From assembly GCA_949297565.1 (NCBI GenBank), contig CASFUI010000243.1, forward strand, positions 1 through 6,057: 6,057 nucleotides of DNA, in the 5' to 3' direction. This document shows positions 4,409 to 6,057 of this stretch, piece by piece. The DNA is from an uncultured Eubacteriales bacterium. Lineage in GTDB: Bacteria > Bacillota > Clostridia > Lachnospirales > Lachnospiraceae. Numbering within the stretch: position 1 is the stretch's first letter; every line of letters begins with the position of its first letter. The notes under the pieces were generated by a model that saw nothing but the letters and a program-made list of their open reading frames with translations, searched no databases and had not been told where the DNA came from. A program made the position numbers and the translations under genes.

Positions 4409-6049
4409 ATGCCTGTAAATTTATCATCAGTGTTCAATCAGATAAGAGACACATCTTCCGCAAAAACATCATCAAATGTTTCAAACGGTGCGTCCGGTGT
4501 TTCTGGGACTTTAAACGGCACAGCCGTTACAGGTGATGATGATGGTATGTCTGTTTTGAGAAAACTTCTTGCCGGAGACACATTTTACGGGGAGGTCGTA
4601 AGCATAGATGATAAAACGGCGCTTCTTAAGCTTTCTGACGGAAGTCTTGTAAATGCGCGTCTTTTGTCAAATACTAATATCCGGGCGGGGCAGACGCTTA
4701 CATTTATAGTTGAGGAAACATCACAGTCGGGAATTTCAATAAAACCTCTTGATATATCGCAGCAGCAGTCTGTGTTTATATCAAAAGCGCTGGAGGCGGC
4801 AGGGCTTGCGGAGAGCAGCGACAATATAAATATGGTAAAAGAGCTTATTTCACTCAATATGCCTGTAGATGCCGGGACTCTTGGAGAAATGGTTAAATAT
4901 TCTTTGAATTTTCCGGATGCAAACCCATCAACGCTCGCCAGTCTGATGAGACTTGATATTCCGGTAACAGCCGATAATATAGCTCAGTTTGAGTCGTATA
5001 AAAGCTATGAGCACAGTATTTTATCGGATTTGAATAAACTTGGCGGAGGACTGTCAGGTATTTTTGAAGAAATTGTCTTTTACGAAAAAGAAGCTCTTTT
5101 GGCTGACAGCAGAACGGGAGAACAGAATATTTTAAATCAGGCAGAGCTGTTTTCAAGGATTACAGATACTTTGTATTCTGAAGGTATGAATGGGCAGGCT
5201 GTACAGAGCCGCACAATGGCTGAAGTGTTTGACAGCGGGGCGCTTAAAGAATTTGCGGAAGCTGTGCAAAAGCTGCCTGTATCTGATGACAACCGGGCAA
5301 TGCTTACAAAACTGTCTTCATCAATTCTCGAAGGAACAGCGACGGTGCATGAGGTATTGGACAGTTTTACAAACATTTTGAAAAGTCAGCCGTCGGCTGC
5401 GTCAGAGCTCCAAAATTTTCCGGGTACGGATTTTTTTAACCGTCTGCTGAGCGAAATGATTAATGAAACTCTCAAATTAAACCCAATGGATTTGAAAAAG
5501 GAGGATGGTCTTAAAAGCTATTATAAGCGGATGAAAAATGTTCTTGACAAGCTGTCTGATGATATAGCTTCAGCCGATAAGACGGGAGATTTGTCTAAGA
5601 GCATGGATTCAATCAGAAGCAATATAGACTTCATGAATGATTTGAATAAGAATATGACATATTTTCAGATGCCGGTGCGTTTTTCTGAGAGCGATGCAAA
5701 CGGAGAACTCTATGTATTTACAAATAAGAGAGCTCTGTCTGAAGGAAGGGACAATATAAGCGCTCTTCTTCACCTTGATATGGAACATTTGGGGCCTGTT
5801 GATGTTTATGTACGTCTTCAGGGAATGAATGTTTCTACCAATTTTTGTCTTGAGAGCGAACAGCTTCTTGATTTCGTATACTCTAATATAGATAAATTAA
5901 GTAAACGTCTTGAAGCGCTTGGATACAGTACTGCGTTCGAGATGAAGGTAAATGATGACGGCAAGCATTTTGATTTTGTGGAGGATTTTATAAACAGGGA
6001 TATTACACCTCAGGTAACATCTCAGTATATACTTGATATCAAAGCGTAA
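4409..6049 (+). CDS. FliK-like protein (YlqG position)
   Basis: A 546-residue protein with no signal peptide or membrane helix. Residues 1-46 are a Ser/Thr/Gly/Asn-rich leader. About 47-114 (from L-R-K-L-L-A-G-D-T-F-Y-G-E-V through L-T-F-I-V-E to I-K-P-L) reads as a compact beta domain seen in other clostridial FliK-like proteins. The centre is largely helical and ends in a charged helix near 370-415. Residues 440-525 resemble the FliK C-terminal hook-length domain: A-L-L-H-L-D-M-E-H-L-G-P-V-D-V-Y-V-R-L (452-470), then an S-E-Q-L-L-D-F-V helix and a second strand pair. In FliK that domain acts on FlhB to switch export specificity. In B. subtilis, ylqG holds this place after rnhB and is followed by ylqH, an FlhB-tail homologue. 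The ATG at 4409 has TAGGAG (4394-4399) nine bases upstream. Function here is unknown. Confidence 0.75.
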   Translation: MPVNLSSVFNQIRDTSSAKTSSNVSNGASGVSGTLNGTAVTGDDDGMSVLRKLLAGDTFYGEVVSIDDKTALLKLSDGSLVNARLLSNTNIRAGQTLTFIVEETSQSGISIKPLDISQQQSVFISKALEAAGLAESSDNINMVKELISLNMPVDAGTLGEMVKYSLNFPDANPSTLASLMRLDIPVTADNIAQFESYKSYEHSILSDLNKLGGGLSGIFEEIVFYEKEALLADSRTGEQNILNQAELFSRITDTLYSEGMNGQAVQSRTMAEVFDSGALKEFAEAVQKLPVSDDNRAMLTKLSSSILEGTATVHEVLDSFTNILKSQPSAASELQNFPGTDFFNRLLSEMINETLKLNPMDLKKEDGLKSYYKRMKNVLDKLSDDIASADKTGDLSKSMDSIRSNIDFMNDLNKNMTYFQMPVRFSESDANGELYVFTNKRALSEGRDNISALLHLDMEHLGPVDVYVRLQGMNVSTNFCLESEQLLDFVYSNIDKLSKRLEALGYSTAFEMKVNDDGKHFDFVEDFINRDITPQVTSQYILDIKA

Positions 6050-6057
6050 AATTCAAT

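Noticed and set aside
3836..5376. Several minus-strand frames of 61-90 codons opposite rnhB and the FliK-like gene
   Set aside because: All lie within well-supported + strand coding sequence and show no domain or ribosome binding site.

Overview
The window reads as a chromosomal housekeeping region of a low-to-moderate GC, Gram-positive Firmicute, most likely a clostridial lineage near Lachnospiraceae. The basis is gene order (khpA, rimM, rplS, lepB, rbgA, rnhB, FliK-like), strong GGAGG-type ribosome binding sites, frequent AGA and ATA codons, and U-tailed intrinsic terminators. This placement is inferred; no 16S or other taxonomic marker is present. All genes are on the + strand. I see no transposase, integrase, tRNA, rRNA or CRISPR array.

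Layout. 23-253 is khpA, a single KH-domain RNA-binding protein, and the gene before it (expected to be rpsP) lies outside. A long U-tailed hairpin (265-319) separates khpA from rimM (357-872). Then comes a self-contained unit: a perfect -35 box (903-908), a leader stem-loop, a small three-helix DUF4234-type membrane protein (993-1418) and an intrinsic terminator (1458-1516). rplS (1609-1956) follows with its own likely promoter and a strong terminator (2021-2064). The last unit is lepB (2260-2823), rbgA (2849-3697), rnhB (3729-4385) and a FliK-like gene (4409-6049), separated by only 23-31 bases and probably co-transcribed.

The genes share a theme of ribosome assembly and growth. RimM matures the 30S subunit, RbgA the 50S subunit, L19 is a 50S protein, KhpA binds RNA, RNase HII removes ribonucleotides from DNA, and LepB processes exported proteins. 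The two unexpected elements are the following. First, trmD, which normally sits between rimM and rplS, is absent, and the DUF4234 unit occupies its place. Second, the operon ends in a large FliK-like protein with no flagellar gene around it, matching the position of ylqG (followed by the FlhB-tail-like ylqH) in Bacillus subtilis.

Most of the window is ordinary core genome. The observations most worth checking are the trmD replacement, the hairpin between khpA and rimM, and the orphan FliK-like protein.
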